DNA of 64,000 bases, taken from Dugong dugon. Its lineage: Eukaryota > Chordata > Mammalia > Sirenia > Dugongidae. This document shows, in pieces, positions 36,456 to 48,282 of the stretch. Every line of letters begins with the position of its first letter. Position 1 is the stretch's first letter. The DNA is taken from NCBI GenBank assembly GCA_030035585.1, contig CM057468.1, positions 53,316,145 through 53,380,144 on the forward strand, written 5' to 3'. The notes beneath the pieces are model-generated. The model saw only the letters and a list, made by a program, of their open reading frames with translations, had not been told where the DNA came from and ran no database searches. Both the position numbers and the translations under genes were made by a program.

Positions 36456-36609
36456 ACCAAAAACCAAACCCGTTGCTGTTGGGTGGATTCTGACTCATAG
36501 CAACTGTATGGGACAGAGTAGAACTGCCCATAGACTTTCCAAGGAGCGGCTGGCTGGTGGATTCGAAGTGCTGATGTTTTGGTTAGCAGCCAGAGCTCTT
36601 AACCACTAG
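36456..36609 (-). repeat. AfroSINE, antisense
   Basis: AAACCAAACCCGTTGCTGTTG to AGCTCTTAACCACTAGG. Confidence 0.85.
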
Positions 36610-36899
36610 GAGTTAAATATTTGTTGAATTAAAAAAAAAGACAAACAGTTTAGGGCTGTGAAGTATAGTAGTGGGAGTATGAGTTACAGCAGGCTGGAAC
36701 ATACTGTCACCAGCTTCTCATGTTTTTCTGGTAGACTAATGGCGGAGGCTGGTTGGTGCCTGCTCCAGAGGCCTGGAGTGTATCTCCCCAAGCTGCCTGC
36801 CACAGGACATCTTCTCATAAATTAGCAGTTTTATCTTTAAAAGTCATGCTATTTTCATTTTATTCCGTAATATGTTTTTATTTTAGTACAAAAGTGACA

Positions 36900-37330
36900 T
36901 TTAAAATTACCCTTCTTTTTTTTTAAATTTATTTTTTCCTATATAAAAATTTATACATACACTGTTATGTGACTCTAATTGCTCTCCCCATACTGTGACA
37001 GCACACTCCTCCTTTCCACCCCTGATTCCCCATGTCCATTCAACCAGCTCCTAACCCTCTCTGCCTTCCCATCTCACCTCCGGACAGAGAAGCTGCCTGT
37101 TTTGTCTCTTGTATCTACTTGAGCTAAGAGGCACACTCCTCACAAGTATCACTTTTGTCCCACAGTCCCGTCTAATCCCTGTCTGAAGAGTTGGCCTCGG
37201 AAATTGTTTTAGTTCTGGGGTGATAGAGAATCCAGGGGCCATGCTTTCCAGGGTACCTCCAGTCTCAGTCAGACCATTAAGTCTGGTCTTCTTACTAGAA
37301 TTTGAGTTCTGCGCCCCACCTTTCTAAAAT
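36900..37330 (-). repeat. L1 3' UTR, antisense
   Basis: 'GTCTGGTCTTCTTACTAGAA' with 'GAGTTCTGCGCCCCACC' and 'CAGAGAAGCTGCCTG' resembles L1 3' UTRs of non-primate placentals. 37340-38310 is otherwise unassigned. Confidence 0.45.
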
Positions 37331-38327
37331 TACTCTTCTGAGAAAATCTTCCCCTACCCTTCCCACATGCGGCCCCACCTGCCCTCAGGCTGTCACTTGA
37401 CACTCCAGATTGAGAAGCACGGAATTGCCAAGTGTGAAATTTAGAAATCAGACCTGTAAGAAATCTTGAAATAGACATCTCTCCCCTCCATACATACAAT
37501 ATTTTTTTTATTTAAGGCTCCGTGACTCTGAAGGACAGTTAAATGGGGAGGTGGGGAGGGAATCAAACTTTGGTTGATATTGAAATCCCCAAGTACATTT
37601 TGCATGCAAAATGTCGGTAGCTCCAGTGTCTTAATTTTGTGCCTCATTAGCCTTGGTTTAAAATGGAAAGTTAAGAAAAATGAAAGTATATTTGAAATCA
37701 TTGTTACTTTTAATTTCCTTTCCCCTTCCCCCACACCCTGACAGTTGGTCCCAGGTATTTTTTATTTTGGGAGATTTTTGGTAAAAGTAGTTAAAGCTAA
37801 GAGAGCCTCATCCAGCCTTTCTTTTCCCCATGTGCACATGAACTCTTAAGAAAGGCTCCCCTTACCTGGCTTAAAAAAAAAAAAAAAAAAAAGCCCATCT
37901 GTTTTCCCACACTACCAGCTTCAAAAAACTCAAAGAATGGTTAGGTGCCCTTGTGACCTTCATTGTACTAAGTGTTGTCCTCTTCTCTGGCTGTAATTAG
38001 GAACTCAGAAAGGATGCACTCTTAGTGTATGCGTGTGTATTCATTGCGGCACAAAGCTAAGAGCCAAGTGGTTCCAGCAGCCTGCACAGGTGGCATTCCA
38101 GAGGTTGTTAGGGCAAGTTTTCCACGGGGCAGAAGTGTGTCTAGAGGATCTGTGAATAAAGGCTCCAGGGCTGGGCTGTAGGATGGAGAAGATCCCGCCC
38201 GCTTCTGCAATCAGTTTGAAGATCTGTTGAAACACTTGCCGGGAGTGAGCATACGGCCACTTGCCTTCTTTGAAAGACGGGCACCTCTTGCCCTGCAGTT
38301 CTTCAGACACGCGCTTCTCTCCTTAGC

Positions 38328-38646
38328 ATGGTGCCAAAATGTTTGCCTGCCCTACACCATATTCATAATCGTTGGTTTGCTCGAGTCCATTGTTGCAGCC
38401 ACTGTGTATTTTGAGTGCCTTCCAACCTAGGGTGCTCATTTTCCAGCAACTATACTGGACAGTATTCTGTTGTGATCCGTAGGGTTTTCTTGGCTCACTT
38501 CGCTTCCAGGACTATGGTGGCTTGTGTGTTGTTATGATGCTGGAAGCTATGCTACAGGTATTTCAAATACCAGCAGGGTCATCTATGGTAGACATGTTTC
38601 AGTGGAGCTTCCAGACTAGAAAGAAAGGCCTGGTGATCTACTAGTA
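38328..38646. mobile_element. Non-autonomous RTE with inverted 5' part
   Basis: 38328-38485 is antisense (3' end then GAGTGCCTTCCAACCTAGG). From about 38510 the sequence is sense RTE leader (TGATGCTGGAAGCTATGC, CCAGCAGGGTCATC, AAGAAAGGCCTGGTGATCTA), so the two parts face opposite ways. Confidence 0.65.
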
Positions 38647-38719
38647 CCATTAAACTCTTTTAATAACTTAACATTTAAGTAGTGTCTTCTACATAGTACT
38701 TTCCAGTCATAGCTGAAAG

Positions 38720-39115
38720 CCATCAGGGCTCTGAAAAATGTTACGGTTCTTTTCCTTCTGGGAAAATGGGTGAATTGCACTTCCCTGACCTCTTGAAATA
38801 GGCAAGGCTGTTTGACTTGTTTTGGCTAGTGAAATATGAGCAGAAGTGTTATGTGTCACTTCCAGGTGAAAGTCTTTAAAAGTGGCATGTTATATGCCAT
38901 ACTTTGTTCCCACTGCCACTGCATCTGGTGGCATTCCAGATAGTGGCGCCTCCGTCAGCCCGGGTCCTGAAATGAGGGCAGTATGGAATAGAGCCCCTGG
39001 CTGGCCCATTATGAACGTGTAATATGAACAAGAAATAAACTTTTGTTGTTTTAAGCCACTGAGATTTGGGGTTGTTTGTTACCTAATGCATTATAACCTG
39101 TCCTATTCTGACACA
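38720..39115 (+). repeat. Old MLT/MaLR-type LTR 3' portion
   Basis: 'GAAATAAACTTTTGTTGTTT', 'TAAGCCACTGAGATTTGGGG' and 'TTGTTTGTTACCTAATGCA' are diagnostic of old mammalian LTR ends. Confidence 0.55.
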
Positions 39116-39247
39116 TATGTAAAAGCTCTCATTTTTCAATTTTGGATTCAGTCAGTGGTTCTCATCCGAGTGAACTGGGGTTGTGGTGGTAGTATTAGAA
39201 GTATATGGGTTGCCTTTTATTGTTAGAGTAATGAGAGTGAGGGGGAT

Positions 39248-39816
39248 TGTCTTAGTTATCTAGTGCTGCTGTAACAGAAATACCACAAGCGGATGGCTTT
39301 AACAAACAGAAATTTATTCTCTCACAGTCTAGGAGGCTTAGAAGTCTGAATTCAAGGTGCCAGCTCCAGGAGAAGGTTTCCTCACTCTCTTGGCTCTGGG
39401 GGAAGGTCCTTGTCATCATTCTTCCACTGAGTCTAGGAGTTTCTCAGTGCAGGGACTCCAGCTCCAGAGGACACTCTCTGCTCCTGGTTCTTCTTCCTTG
39501 GTGATACGTTTCCGTCTCTCAGATTGCTTCTCTCTGCTTTTATCTCTTGTAAGATAAAAGGTGATGCAGATAACACTCCAGGAAATTTCCCTTACATTGG
39601 ATCAGGGCTGTGACCTGGATAAGGGTGTTGCATCCCACCATAATCCTCTTTAACATAACCCAATCTTGCCTCATTAACTATAGGCAGAGATTAGAATTTA
39701 CAGCACATAGGTCAGTTACATCAGATCACAAAATGGAGGACAACCACACAATACTGAAAATCATGGCCTAGCTAAGTTGGCGCATATATTTTGGGGACAC
39801 AGTTCAATCCATGACA
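39248..39816 (-). repeat. Solo LTR, MaLR-like, antisense
   Basis: TGTCTTAGTTATCTAGTGCTG through to ATTCAATCCATGACA-like sequence at the right. Flanks GGGAT and GTGAT are a plausible 5-bp target duplication with one change. It is the longest copy of the family here. Confidence 0.8.
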
Positions 39817-40282
39817 GTGATGCTCCTGTAATTTAGTGGTTCAGGGTTCGGTGATGTTTAGTCACCTGTGGTGGGTAGGAGAATCCCACAGGACTAAGCA
39901 ATTGTTTTGTCCAAAATGCCAGGGGCACCCTATTGAAAAACTAAGAGGAGACTTGTCCAATTTGATAATCAATCTTTTAGACTCCAGAGAAATCTTAATA
40001 TGGGTTTCACATTTCCTATCTGCTGACCTCCCTGGAATAGGAAATTACCCAGCGCTTCCCGAGTGGCTTGGCTCACTTCACTCCCAGGACCTCTGCCAAA
40101 ATTCCAGTCCATCGGCTACTCATTTACCGAGTACTTCTAAGCCCTAAATACATGCCGACAAATTTCTCCCCACTTACACTTTCTCTTTTAAAAATAACAT
40201 TGATTGCTTTTTTTATTTTTGGATGTCCGAAGTTTGAAAAATACTACAGAAAAATACAAAGAAAAAATTAACAATGGCCATT

Positions 40283-40460
40283 ATGAACACATGTTGAGTG
40301 CTTACTGTGTGCCAGGAATTCTTTTGAGTACTCTTTACATGCGTTATTTAATCTTCGTAATAACTACTGTTGTTCTCTCCATTTGCAAATGAGGAGACCT
40401 GGCCAAGGTCACCCAGCTTCTGGTTGTGGCCATGGTTGGAAACAAGGCAGTCTGACTTTA
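40283..40460 (+). repeat. MIR
   Basis: 'GTTGAGTGCTTACTGTGTGC', 'TTTGCAAATGAGGAGACC' and 'AAGGTCACCCAGC' give the MIR core and tail. Confidence 0.75.
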
Positions 40461-40651
40461 AAATGCTTCTTCTCTCTGCTAATGTTCATTATCTCTCTAT
40501 CCAGAAATAATCACTGTTAATATTCTTGTGTAACCTTTCAGTTTTATTCCATGGCATTAATACGTATTTATGACAGTAGTTTTTTTTATCCATTCAATAA
40601 ATGTATTCATTTTATTCATTCAATAAATATTTGGGTTCCTACTCTGTAGTG

Positions 40652-40836
40652 GAGTCCCTGCGTGGTGCAAATGGTTAAGCGCTCCAAAAGGTTGGTGGTT
40701 CAAACCCACCCAGAGGAGCCTCGGAAGACAGGCCTGGTGATCTGCTTCTGAAAGGCCACAACCTTAAAAACCCTATGAAGCAGTTCTACTCTGCATATAT
40801 GGGGTCACCATGAGTCAGAATGGATGGTAACTAACT
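40652..40836 (+). repeat. AfroSINE, second flavour
   Basis: GGAGTCCCTGCGTGGTGCAAA to GAATGGATGGTAAC. TACTCTGT before and TACTCTAT after are a likely target duplication. Confidence 0.85.
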
Positions 40837-40945
40837 ACTCTATGGCAGCCACTGTTTTAGGCTCTTTGAATACAGTGGTGAGCAAACCAAAACCCCCTGC
40901 CCTCCTGCCTTGATTCTAGTAAAAGAGGCAGATAAAAAAAATACA

Positions 40946-42215
40946 CATTTTATTATTATTTTTTATTCTACGTGTGATGAAAATAACACATCAAAACATT
41001 CACCATTTCAACAATTTTTACATGTAAAGTTCAGTGACGTTGATTACATTTTTCATATTGTACAACCATTGTCACTATTCTTTTCTGAGTTACTCTTATT
41101 TCTGTAAAGAAGGCCATTGGAATTTTGATAGGGATTTCATTGAATTTATAGATTGCTTTGGGTAGTGTCATGGATTGAATTGTGTCCCCTAAAAATATCT
41201 GTCAACTTGGCTAGGCCAAGTATTCTGTGATTGTCCACCATTTTGTCACCTGATGTGATTTTCCTGTGTGTTGTAAATCCTATCTTTATGATGTTGATGA
41301 GATGGGATTAGTGGCAGTTATGTTAATGGGGCAGGACTCAATCTACAAGATTAGATTGTGTCTTGAGCCAATCTCTTTTGAGATAGAGAAGAGAGAAGCA
41401 AGTGGAGAGTCACAGAGACCTCATACCACCAAGAAAGAAGCACCGGGAACATAGCACGTCCTTTGGACCTAGGGTCCCTGTGCTAAGAAGCTCCTTGATC
41501 AGTGGAAGATTGATGACAAGGGCCTTCCTCCAGAGCCGACACAAAGAGAAAGCCTTCCTCTGGAGCTGGCACCCTGAGTTTAGACTTCTAGCTTCCTAGA
41601 CTGTGAGAGAATCAGCTTCTGTTAGTTGAAGCCATCCACTTGTGGTAATTCTGTTATAGCAGCACTAGATAACTAAGACAGGTAGTACTGACATCTTAAC
41701 TATATTAAGCCTTCCAGTCCGCAAACACGGAACGTCCTTCCATTTATTTAGATCTTTAATTTCACTTGGTAATGCTTTATAGTTTTCTGTGTATATCTTT
41801 ACTTTCCTAGTTAAATTTATTTCTAGGTACTTTATTATTTTAGATGTGATTGTAAGTGGTAATGTTTTCTTAATTTCCTTTTCCACTTGCTCTTTGCTGA
41901 GGTATAAAAACCTGACTTGATTTTTGTGTGTTCACCTTGTGCGCTGCCACTTCGCTGAATTCATTTATCGTAGCTTTCTTGTGGATTCCCTGGGGGTTTT
42001 CTATGTATAGGATCATGTCGTCTGCAAGAAGGGATACTTTTACTTCTTCCTTCCCGATTTGGATACTATCTTCTGTTTGTTTGTTTGTTTTTTTCTTCCA
42101 GCCTGATTGCTCTGGCTAGGGCTTCCCGAACAGTGTTGAATAGCAAGGGTGAGAGTTGGCATCCCTGTCTTGTTCCTGGTCTTAATGAGAAAGTTCTCAG
42201 TCTTTCTCCATTGGG
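40946..42215 (-). repeat. L1, antisense (3' UTR piece and ORF2 RT region)
   Basis: 40946-41098 is 3' UTR. 41100-41165 and 41681-42215 encode ORF2 on the - strand, including NKWKDVPCLRTGRLNIVKM and an RT active box reading LADD in place of FADD (42012-42023). A solo LTR splits it. It has frame breaks and is inactive. Confidence 0.75.
41166..41680 (+). repeat. Solo LTR, MaLR-like, best-preserved ends
   Basis: TGTCATGGATTGAATTGTGTC to AACTAAGACA. GGTAG lies on both sides (41161-41165 and 41681-41685), the 5-bp duplication expected of ERVL/MaLR elements, and L1 ORF2 continues across it. Confidence 0.85.
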
Positions 42216-42217
42216 TA

Positions 42218-44165
42218 TGATGTTGTTAGGTGCTGCTGAGTTGGTTCTGACTCATAGTGACCCTGTGTACAACAGTATGAAACACTGTCCGGTCCTGCAC
42301 CATGCTCATGATTTTTGTTATGCTTGAGCCCATTGTTGGAGCTGCTGTGTCAGTCTCATCACATTGAGGGTCTTCCTCTTTTTCTCTGACCCTCCACTTT
42401 ACCAAGCATGATGTCCTTCTCTAGGGACTGGTCCCTTCTGATAACATGTCCAAAGTAGATGAGATGAAATCTTGTCATCATCCTAGCTTCTAAGGAGCAT
42501 TCTGGTTGTACTTCTTCCAAGACAGATGTGTTCCTTCTTCTGGCAGTTCATGGTATGATGGCAGTCTTCTGGTCTTCAGTCATTAGTGTTCAGTGTGTCA
42601 AATCTATTCTTGAGATGGTCTCTAAATCCGGGTGGGATATACTCAGAGTTGTACTTTGGCTCTTGTGGACTTGTTCTAATTTTCTTCAGTTTTAGCTTGA
42701 ACTTTCACATGCGCGATTGATGGTCTGTTCCACAGTTGGTCCCTGGCCTTGTTCTGACTGATGATATTGAGTTTTTTCTTGGTTTCTTTCCACAGATGGA
42801 GTCCCTCTGATTCCTGTGTATTCCATCTGGCGAGGTCCATCTGTATAGTCGCTGTTTAAAAACCTGCTGCCACTGAGTCGATCCCAACTCCCAGTGACCC
42901 TATAGGACTGAGTAGAACTGCCCCATAGTGTTTCCAAGTAGCGGCTGGTGGATTTGAACTGCTGACCTTTTGGTTAACAGCTGAGCTCTTAACCACTGTG
43001 CCATCAGGGCTCCATATATATACACACATAGTTGCTGTTTATGCTGTTGAAAAAAGGTGTTTGACATAGACGGGTGAGCGCTTCCAGTGCTGTATCCGTT
43101 TGCTGAAACATCTCAGTTGGTGTTCTGTCAGTTCCCGGAGCCTTGTTTTTGGCCAGTGCCTTCAGTGCAGCTTGGACCCCTTCCTTCAGTGCCGTCGGTT
43201 CCTGATCATAAGTCATTGGTCTTGCAAAATTCTGTCATGCGATCACCGGTGTTGTTTCCATCACCAAGGTCATAGTTTCCATCACCAAGGTCATAGTTTC
43301 CATCTACCAATCCTTCTTTGTGTCCAACTTTGGCATTCCAATCTCCAGTAATTATCAATGCATCCTGATAGCATGTTTGATCAATTTCAGACTGCAGAAG
43401 TTGGTAAAAATCTCAGTTTCTTCATCTTTGGCCTTAGTGGTTGGTGTATAAATTTGAATAATAGTCGTATTAACAGGTCTTCCTTGTAGGCATATGGATG
43501 TTATCCTATCACTGACAGCATTGTACTTCAGGATAGATCTTGAAGTGGTTTTTTTTTTTCTGACATTGAATGCAATGCCATTCCTCTTCAGTTTGCCATT
43601 CCCGGCATAGTAGACCATATGACTGTCTGATTCAGAATGGGCAATACCAGTCCATTTCAGCTCACTAATGCCTAGGATATTGATGTTTATGTGTTCCGTT
43701 TCATTTCTGACAATTTCTAATTTTCCTAGATTCATACTTCTTGCATTCCAAGTTCCTATTATTAATGGGTGTTTGCAGCTGTTTCTTCTCATTTTGAGTT
43801 GTGCCACATCAGCAAATGAATGTCCCAAAAACTTGACTCCATCCATGTCATTAAGGTCGACTCTACTTTGAGGAGGCAGCTCTTCCCCAGTTGTATTTTG
43901 AGTGCCTTCCAGCCTGGGGGGCTCATCTTCCAGCACTATATCAGACAATGGTCTGCTGCTATTCATAATGTTTTCAGTAGCCAATTTTTTCAGAAGTAGA
44001 CTGCCAGGTCCTTCTTCCTAGCCTGCCTTAGTCTTGAAGCTCTGCTGAAACCTGTCCGCCAAGGATGACCCTGCTGGTATTTGAGATACTGGTGGCAAAG
44101 GTTCCAGTGTCACAGCAGCACACAAGCCACTATAGTACAACAAACTGACAGACACGTGGTGGAGG
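42218..44165 (-). mobile_element. RTE LINE, antisense, internally deleted and rearranged
   Basis: The 3' end is at 42218-42550. The RT domain is then missing, and endonuclease sequence follows (42560-42850 and 43211-43960), with the leader to 44165. The - strand 43984-43355 keeps a long endonuclease frame (WNARSMNLGKLEIVRNE, ILGISELKWTGIAH, LKRNGIAFNV). A segment normally in the RT region sits inside the endonuclease (43066-43210), and a SINE is inserted at 42859-43028. Confidence 0.8.
42859..43028 (-). repeat. AfroSINE inserted in the RTE, with 13-bp target duplication
   Basis: AAAACCTGCTGCCACTGAGTC to CACTGTGCCATCAGGGCTCC plus an AT/AC-rich end. TAGTCGCTGTTTA (42846-42858) repeats as TAGTTGCTGTTTA (43029-43041). 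Confidence 0.88.
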
Positions 44166-44649
44166 CTGGTAATAAATGGAGACAGTGTGGGTTGTTGTGC
44201 AAACTTTAACAGAACAAACACCAAAGACAGTAACGCATCCAGATGCAGTCCTCAAGGGTTTTAACTAACACGGTGTTTGAGCCCTGATGGGAATGACATT
44301 GAAACCGAGTCCAGGAGCCTACATCTGGTAAGAATTTATTCAGCTGTGGCGCAGCCAGTCGCCAGCACACTAAGGAAAAGGCCGAATGCACATGCTCTCC
44401 CTGTGATTTGACATGTGTTGTCTTACTCTTTCCAGGGTGAAATCAGAGTGATTTACAAAGAATTTACAATGATATTTTTTCTCCACATAAGAAATAAAGA
44501 CAGACTAGAGATTGACAACATTGGGCCGGGAAGATTCCCTTTAAACTTGAATGAATTACTGTCTAACTCTAAAGTATTTGCAGAAAAAACAAAAGTAAAC
44601 TAAAAGAGTTTTTCAGAGAAAAATACAACTAAAGATTGCTACACATTTG

Positions 44650-45250
44650 TACCAATAAACAGTAACTTCCTTTCAAGGAATGCAGAGACATATTTGTTGG
44701 GAGCTTTTTGATTATTTCTTTCAATCTCATTGCTTGTTATGAGTCTGGTGAGATCCATTGTTTCTCCTTGAGTCACTGTAGGGAGTTTATGTGTTTCAAA
44801 GATTTTGTTCTTAACCTCTAAGTTATCTAATTCATTGGCATACAGCTGTTCATAGTATTCCCTTACAATCCTTTTTCTTTGTGTAAGGTTGGTTGTAGTG
44901 TCTCCACTTTATTTCTAATTTTGGATATTTGCATCTTTTTTTCTTTGTCAGTATAGCCAAAGATTTGCTGATTTTATTGATCTTTTCAAAGAACAAACGT
45001 CTGGTTTCATTAATTCTCTCTATTGTTTTTCTGTTCTCCATTTTGTTTGTTTCTACTCTGATCTTTATTATTTCCTTTCTTCTGGTAGCTTTGGGCTTAG
45101 TTTGCTCATTCTTTTCTAATTCCTCGGTTATATAGTTAAGCTATTGATTTGAGATCTTTCTTCTCTTTTAATGTAGGCATTTATTGCTGTAAATTTCCCT
45201 CTGAGTATTGCCTTTGCTGCATCCTGTAGGTTTTGGTATGTTGTCATTTT
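44650..45250 (-). repeat. L1 ORF2 linker region, antisense
   Basis: The - strand at 45041-44850 encodes ENRKTIERINETRRLFFEK and INKISKSLAILTKKK, typical of the L1 ORF2 endonuclease-RT linker. It is interrupted and inactive. Confidence 0.75.
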
Positions 45251-45930
45251 TTTTTTTTTTAAGCCATTCTAATAGGTTTGTAGTTATATCTCATTATAGC
45301 TTCATTTGCATTTCTCCCTGGTGGCACAGTGGTTAAGAGCTCGGCTACTAATCAAAAGGTCAGCAGTTCGAATTCACCAGCTGCTTCTTGGAAACTCGAT
45401 AGAGCAATTCTGCTCTGCCCTATCGGGTCACTGTAAGTCAGAATTGACTCGATGGCAACAGGTTTGGTTTATTTGTTCGTTTTTTTTAATTGACTAAGGA
45501 TGTTAAACATCTTTGCATGTGCTTATCCATGCTCACATCTTTTGCCCAATTCTTAATTGGGTTGTTTCCCTGTATTTGAGTTTTGAGAGTTCTTTGTATG
45601 TATTCTAGGTATAGGTCCTTTATTAAATATTTAATTTGCAAATATTTTGTCCCAGTCTGTGCCTTGCTTTTTCATTCTTTTAACAGAGTCTTTGAAGAGT
45701 GAGCGTTCTTAATTTTGATGAAGTCCCAACTTACCAATTTTTAAAATATGAATTATACTTCTGGTGGTGTTTTAAAGAAATCTTTGCCTAAACCAAGGTC
45801 ACAAAGATTTTCTCCTAGAAGTTTTACAGTTTTAGGATGTATATTTAGGTATATGATCTATTTTGAGTCAGTTTTTGTAAATGGTGCATTCTTTTTGACC
45901 AGCCAATTTAATTGTAAAGGATTTAAAGAA
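45250..45930 (-). repeat. L1 3' UTR, antisense, with SINE
   Basis: 'TTAATTGGGTTGTTTCCCTG', 'TTTGCAAATATTTTGTCCC' and 'AATTTTGATGAAGTCCC' mark an L1M 3' UTR. A sense AfroSINE (45315-45471, TCCCTGGTGGCACAGTGG to GGTTTGGTTTA) lies within. Confidence 0.75.
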
Positions 45931-46455
45931 ATGACAGTCTGTTTGGTACAAAATGATGCACAACTACCCCCTTTGTAGTGGATTGAAGAGGAAGCAGGAG
46001 GAATGCTTTCCTCTTCGTAAAACATATCTTTTCACAGATTCAAGATAGTACACACTGAAGATTCTGCCATCAGTGCTATCAGATTTGCTTTCAAAACACT
46101 TAATAAGGAAAATGCAATAGTGTGAATGGATTTCTTTTGTACTGCTCCTTAGGGCTTAAAATGGAACTTGTTTCCAGGTGAAATATACACTTAATATTTC
46201 TGGAATAAGAAACATTCCCCAGAGCTTTATCAAAATCATCCCTTGAATCAGTTGGACCCAAAAGACAGAATATTAATTCCATCTTCTTCAAAAGCTAATG
46301 GACAATAAACATGTTCCTGCTGGCGAGGTGACACATTCTTTATCAGTATATAGAGGTGGCATTTTTTTAAACTAGGAATTATGAGATACGGAAAAGTTTT
46401 AACTAAACAAGATTGTACTTAATTTTACAATATAATTTTTTAAATTAATAATAAT

Positions 46456-46949
46456 TGTTATGGATTGAATTATGTCCCCCCTAAAATGTACGTCAACTTG
46501 GCTAGGCCATGATTCCCAGTATTGTGTGGTTGTCCACCCTTTTGTGATCTGATGTGATTATAGTGTGTTGTAAATCCTAATCTCTATAATATTAATGAGG
46601 CAGGACTCTATAGGATTAGGCTATATTTTCAGTCAGTCTCTTTTGATATATAAAAGAGAGAAGTGAGCAGTGAGGAGAGAGACCTCATACCACCAAGAAA
46701 GAAGAGCCAGGAGTGGGGCGCATCCTTTGGACCCAGGGTCCCTGCACTGAGAAGCTCCTAGACGAGGAGAAAATTGATGACAAGGACCTTCACCCAGAGC
46801 CGACAGAGAAAGCCTTCCCCTGCAGCTGGCACCCTGAATTTGGGCTTCTAGCCTCCTAAATCGTGAGAGAATAGACTTTTGTTTGTTAAAGCCATCCACT
46901 CCATCTACTTGTGGTATTTCTGTTATTGCAGCACTGGATAACTAAGACA
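46456..46949 (+). repeat. Solo LTR, MaLR-like
   Basis: TGTTATGGATTGAATTATGTC to GGATAACTAAGACA, with GAGAATAGACTTTTGTTTG in the polyadenylation area. 45990-46450 before it shows no feature. Confidence 0.82.
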
Positions 46950-47039
46950 ATATTTGACGTGAGTTTATTTTCAAAAGTAAGTATGTGATTGAATACCAGC
47001 CAGCAGTTTGAGGTATCTTTTTACAGCTTACTAATTTTT

Positions 47040-47182
47040 GTTTTTTTTTTTAACAAAGAGAAATTTATTTTCTCACAGTCCAGTAGGCTAGAAGTCCAAA
47101 TTCAGGAGTCAGCTCCAGGGGAAGGCTTTCTCTTTTGGCTCTGGAGGAAGGTCCTTGTCATTAATCTTGCCCTGGACTAGGG
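47040..47182 (-). repeat. Retrocopy of an LTR-terminated RNA with poly(A) and target duplication
   Basis: On the - strand it is the 3' part of the MaLR-like LTR up to AATAAATTTCTCTTTGTT, then 11 As (T-run at 47041-47051). AGCTTACTAATTTTT (47025-47039) is repeated as AGCTTGCTAATTTTT (47183-47197). Confidence 0.8.
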
Positions 47183-47199
47183 AGCTTGCTAATTTTTTA

Positions 47200-48280
47200 T
47201 TGGATTTTAATTGCAACTCAGGCCGACAGAGGTCAGAGTGATAAGGAGATCTCCAAAGCATTTGCTCTGTGTTAAGAAAGGCTGGAAAGGCCCCTGGTAA
47301 ATGAGAAGTGAGCAGCGACCAGGCAGGATTTGTTTTTATTGGTACAGCCTAGTTGGGATAGAACAAAAGCTGGGTTCCAGCCAAACATGCACCTGTAGAT
47401 AGCTCTGTGCTTGGGACTTTCGGTTCACATCTGGGCTTAGGAGCCCAGATACCTGGATTCTAGGTATGGTTCTACCAGTCACTATAGCTGAATCCTTGGC
47501 ACATGAGGTGATGTATCTGCACCTTCCTTACGTGAGGGGGTTGGGTTCTAAAGCACAGGTAGGATGAGAACTAAGCCGAAGTGTATACTTGTTGTCTGAA
47601 TTAAGAAAAGATTGCATTCATTTAAGGAATGCAAATTTTTAAAATTTTTCTTCTCACAAAATTTTCTTAACACTTCAGTGCCCACTCTAATAACTACCAG
47701 ACACTAGAAGTACTACTGTTGGTAAGAATTAAAATTCTGGCATTTTTAATTTCCATGGTGTTCCAACATAAGTTCCCCTGTGTGCCTTCCCTGAACGAGT
47801 TTGAAATCCAGTCTGTAGGTGTTTGGTCCACACATTAGAAGCTGACATTTTAAAACCTGGAGTTTTTCACCAAGACTGATTCTTGGTTGCTCTAGAAAGG
47901 TCGAAGGTCAGGCACATGAGGGCCCTCTATTATATGGCAGTGGTTGGCTGGGGCTGCCTGCTCTGGACATGTGTCTTCAGCTCCCCAGTCAGCCCCTGTT
48001 GTCCTACCTCTGACCTTCCTTCATTGACCACCTGCTTGGCCCCATAGCCTTTTGGGTTTGCAGTCTCTGTTCCAGAGATGATCTCTAAGGTCATTTACAT
48101 GACTTACGGAAATCTGCAGTCCTTTCCAAAAGGGGAGCTTTAAATCTGACTACTCTGGGTGCAGATGTTCTAATATTCTGGTTGAAAATCTTTAATTTCT
48201 CATGTGTAGGGATGGTATACAGTGGCCCTTTTGACTCAATAAACCTTTCCAAGGAAATTAAACTTAAAGGCGAAACCAAA
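47200..48280. other. No gene or named repeat seen
   Basis: Intron 1 sequence. A conserved element is possible but nothing is recognisable by eye. Confidence 0.35.
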
Positions 48281-48282
48281 AC

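Noticed and set aside
43255-43310. Two 23-bp direct repeats (CCATCACCAAGGTCATAGTTT)
   Set aside because: A simple local tandem duplication in RTE sequence. There is no array of spacers, so it is not CRISPR-like.
43355-43984. 209-codon open frame on the - strand
   Set aside because: It is the endonuclease part of an RTE LINE copy lacking its RT domain, not a host gene.
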